NCBI GenBank assembly: GCA_002315885.1
Contig: DCIO01000077.1
Location: 1 to 7,212, forward strand
Source: Lentisphaeria bacterium UBA1724
Lineage (GTDB): Bacteria; Verrucomicrobiota; Lentisphaeria; Oligosphaerales; Oligosphaeraceae
DNA: 7,212 nt
Direction: 5' to 3'
Position 1 is the stretch's first letter. Every line of letters starts with the position of its first letter. Shown here one piece after another: positions 5,484-7,212 of the stretch. Below the pieces are notes generated by a model. The model made no database searches. It was not told the origin of the DNA and saw nothing but the letters and a program-made list of their open reading frames with translations. The translations under genes and the position numbers were made by a program.

Positions 5484-6710
5484 ATGTCGAAACTACTGAA
5501 CAATCTTTGGCTGACTGTGTTGTTGCCAATATGCCTGATGGCCGCGGAAGCACAGGTCGTGAATTTGTCTGCGGTGCCGCGGAATCCCTGGAATGGTAAG
5601 GTGGATATCACCTACTCCCTGGAATGCGCCACCGCAAACGCGAAAATCCAGCTCGCCTTCCAGGCATACGACAACGACCGAGGCGAGGCAGTCCAAATTC
5701 TCTCCCTATCCGGGGATGGCATCGGCGACACCCTGCCTGCCGGAGGTCCATACAAGACCATCTGGGACTCCGATGCGGATTTCCCCCAGGGGCATTCCAC
5801 CGACATCGCAATCAGTGTCACCGTATCGGACGTCACCGTATCGGCCCCCATCACGGGCACCTATCTGGTCATTAACCTGTCCGATGGCACACACCGCACC
5901 ACGGAAAGTGCGCCCAGCCTCTCCAGCGACACCTGCCGTACCACGGAACTCTGGCTGAAACGGATTTCCGCAGGAGAATTCGACATGGGCAGTCCCACCA
6001 CCGAGTTGGGACGTCTGGCTGACGAGACTCAGCATCATGTGACGCTATCGAAAGACTACTACATCGGCATCTTCGAGTTGACCCAGAAACAGTATCAGCT
6101 GATTACGGGAAGCAATCCCTCTCAATACACGGGTGATACACGCCCCGTGGAAAATGTCTCCTACGACGACATCCGCGGCAATACCGCCACTCTGGGTGCG
6201 GGATGGCCGGTTTTCGGGCACGCCGTGGACAGCACTTCCTTCCTGGGAAAACTCCGGACCTTGACAAGCCTGGCCTTGGACCTGCCCACGGAAGCACAGT
6301 GGGAATTCGCATGCCGCGCAGGAAAGACCACCGCCTTGAACACGGGTAATAACCTCAGCGATGTGGCAACGGACTCCTACCTGGCGGCGGCAGGAAGATA
6401 CTCCCAAAACACCTCCGATGGAAAAGGCAGTTATTCCCAGCACACGAAGGTGGGTTCCTACACCGCCAATACCTGGGGACTCTATGACATGCACGGAAAT
6501 GTGGCCGAGTGGTGCCTGGATTTCTACGGAGAATACTCCACCGATGCGCTCACCAATCCCACGGGTATCCCCCTGGGCGGATACCATGTGCTTCGCGGCG
6601 GACACTGGCGCAGCACGGATGCGCAATACTGCCGTTCCGCCAGCAGAAACTACCTCTTCCCCGCAGGCAACGACAACTACACGGGCTTCCGCGTGTGCCT
6701 CATGCCGTAA
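5484..6710 (+). CDS. Secreted SUMF1/FGE-sulfatase-fold protein with N-terminal beta-sandwich-like domain
   Basis: The 408-residue protein starts with a signal peptide (LWLTVLLPICLMAAEA, cleavage likely near residue 23). Residues about 24-135 form a strand-rich domain (VVNLSAVPRNPWNGKVDITYSLE, then TIWDSDADF), which I recall as a common partner of this fold in gut PVC bacteria. The SUMF1/FGE-type domain fills about 155-408: LKRISAGEFDMGSPTTELGR, IGIFELTQKQYQLITGSNPS, RPVENVSYDDIRG, LDLPTEAQWEFACRAG, WGLYDMHGNVAEWCLDFYG, VLRGGHWR and TGFRVCL. True formylglycine-generating enzymes have a CxxxxC copper-binding pair shortly after the RGG motif. Here that stretch has one cysteine (Cys383, in QYCRSASRN), so sulfatase activation is unlikely. 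A binding or surface role is more plausible (inference). No sulfatase gene is nearby. An SD-like AAGAGGGA precedes the ATG, and the next exported gene follows after 39 bases. Confidence 0.88.
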   Translation: MSKLLNNLWLTVLLPICLMAAEAQVVNLSAVPRNPWNGKVDITYSLECATANAKIQLAFQAYDNDRGEAVQILSLSGDGIGDTLPAGGPYKTIWDSDADFPQGHSTDIAISVTVSDVTVSAPITGTYLVINLSDGTHRTTESAPSLSSDTCRTTELWLKRISAGEFDMGSPTTELGRLADETQHHVTLSKDYYIGIFELTQKQYQLITGSNPSQYTGDTRPVENVSYDDIRGNTATLGAGWPVFGHAVDSTSFLGKLRTLTSLALDLPTEAQWEFACRAGKTTALNTGNNLSDVATDSYLAAAGRYSQNTSDGKGSYSQHTKVGSYTANTWGLYDMHGNVAEWCLDFYGEYSTDALTNPTGIPLGGYHVLRGGHWRSTDAQYCRSASRNYLFPAGNDNYTGFRVCLMP

Positions 6711-6749
6711 TTCCATCAACGCCACGCCAACTTCTTGCAAAACACTGAT

Positions 6750-7212
6750 ATGAAAAACAAACTTTCCGCATATCTGCAGATTCTGGTGGCAAGCGTCCTC
6801 CTGGCGGGCTCGAATTTGTCCGCCCTGACAACGCATATCCAACTGGACAACCGCGCGGAGACCATCCTGACGGGCACCGAACGGATCTCCCCCACCGCAT
6901 CGGGAACCAGCACGGGCGCCCTCCAGGTCGATGGCACCGCGGCCTCCGGCTGGACCACCGCGGCGCCCCAGTGGGATACCACCACCGTGGCGGATGGCTG
7001 GCACGAACTCTCTCTCGCCTCGCCGGAATCCGCCACCGCCAGCGTGCTGGTGCTGAATTCCTCCGCTGTGGTCATCCACGAAGGAACCCTGGCATCCGAC
7101 CAGGTCTGGCAAGCCGGCGTAGTCCATATCGTCCGCGAGTGGGTGCGGATCCCCGATGGCACGCGGCTGATTATCGCCAATGGCGCCGTGGTGAAATTCT
7201 GCCAGGGGACGG
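6750..7212 (+). CDS. Secreted protein, N-terminal part (runs off the window edge)
   Basis: An open frame from the ATG at 6750 continues through the last base, giving 154 codons with no stop. The product starts with a clear signal peptide (MKNKLSAYLQ, then ILVASVLLAGSNLSA, cleavage likely after residue 25). The mature part is rich in Ser, Thr and Ala. Around residues 80-110 it has strands such as GWHELSLAS and VLVLNSSAVVIHEGTL. It ends in HIVREWVRIPDGTRLIIANGAVVKF (about 126-150), a pattern often found at the beginning of right-handed beta-helix or adhesin-like proteins. I recall similar N-termini in large exported proteins of Kiritimatiellota and Lentisphaerota, without being able to confirm it. 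The gene lies 39 bases after the SUMF1-like gene on the same strand and may be co-transcribed. No SD is evident. The function is unknown. Confidence 0.8.
   Translation, partial: MKNKLSAYLQILVASVLLAGSNLSALTTHIQLDNRAETILTGTERISPTASGTSTGALQVDGTAASGWTTAAPQWDTTTVADGWHELSLASPESATASVLVLNSSAVVIHEGTLASDQVWQAGVVHIVREWVRIPDGTRLIIANGAVVKFCQGT

Noticed and set aside
5216..5599. Plus-strand open frame of 127 codons across the intergenic region
   Set aside because: It has no family resemblance and overlaps the SUMF1-like gene in another frame. That gene has a signal peptide and a better-placed start.
6045..7127. Minus-strand open frame of 360 codons
   Set aside because: It is antisense to the SUMF1-like gene and the next exported gene, both with clear signal peptides and motifs. 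Its product is Gly-rich and unlike any family.

Overview
The window looks like chromosomal DNA from an uncultured anaerobic gut or rumen bacterium. My best guess is the PVC superphylum (Kiritimatiellota or Lentisphaerota). This rests on recognising the style of the two exported proteins on the right: a sulfatase-modifying-factor-like protein with an extra N-terminal domain, followed by a secreted protein with a 'VRIPDGTRLIIANGAVVKF'-type segment. It also rests on the mostly SD-poor starts. It is pattern memory, not a database match.

Left two thirds (about 17-5000), all on the minus strand: a compact gene run read from right to left. It starts with a GH36/melibiase-like alpha-galactosidase (3258-5000). 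Next comes a tRNA-dihydrouridine synthase (2356-3258) whose start codon shares one base with the previous stop. Then follows a GHL6-type glycoside hydrolase with a GH42-like trimerisation domain (369-2342), possibly an alpha-L-fucosidase of the GH151 type. After a 61-base gap carrying a small hairpin, a short GyrI/AraC effector-binding-like protein (17-307) ends where the second half of that fold should begin. The two glycosidases lack signal peptides, so they probably process imported oligosaccharides in the cytoplasm. Alpha-galactose plus a possible alpha-fucose activity would fit host glycans or plant side chains. The tRNA-modifying enzyme between them is the odd member.

Middle (5001-5483): a 483-base stretch without a convincing intact gene, lying between divergent transcription units. 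It holds a triplicated 9-base repeat next to the alpha-galactosidase start, a terminator-like hairpin plus T-run read on the plus strand, a possible 3' remnant of a decayed minus-strand gene (5090-about 5175), a 7-bp hairpin at 5291-5310, and two imperfect palindromes (5350-5371, 5403-5420) upstream of the rightward genes.

Right third (5484-7212), plus strand: a secreted FGE/SUMF1-fold protein without the catalytic cysteine pair of true formylglycine-generating enzymes. It is followed 39 bases later by the start of a second secreted protein that runs off the right edge. These two look like envelope or surface proteins and are probably unrelated in function to the glycosidase operon.

I do not see CRISPR, rRNA, tRNA, transposase or phage genes. 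The most notable points are the glycosidase-Dus-glycosidase gene order, the non-catalytic-looking SUMF1 protein, and the truncated effector-binding protein.
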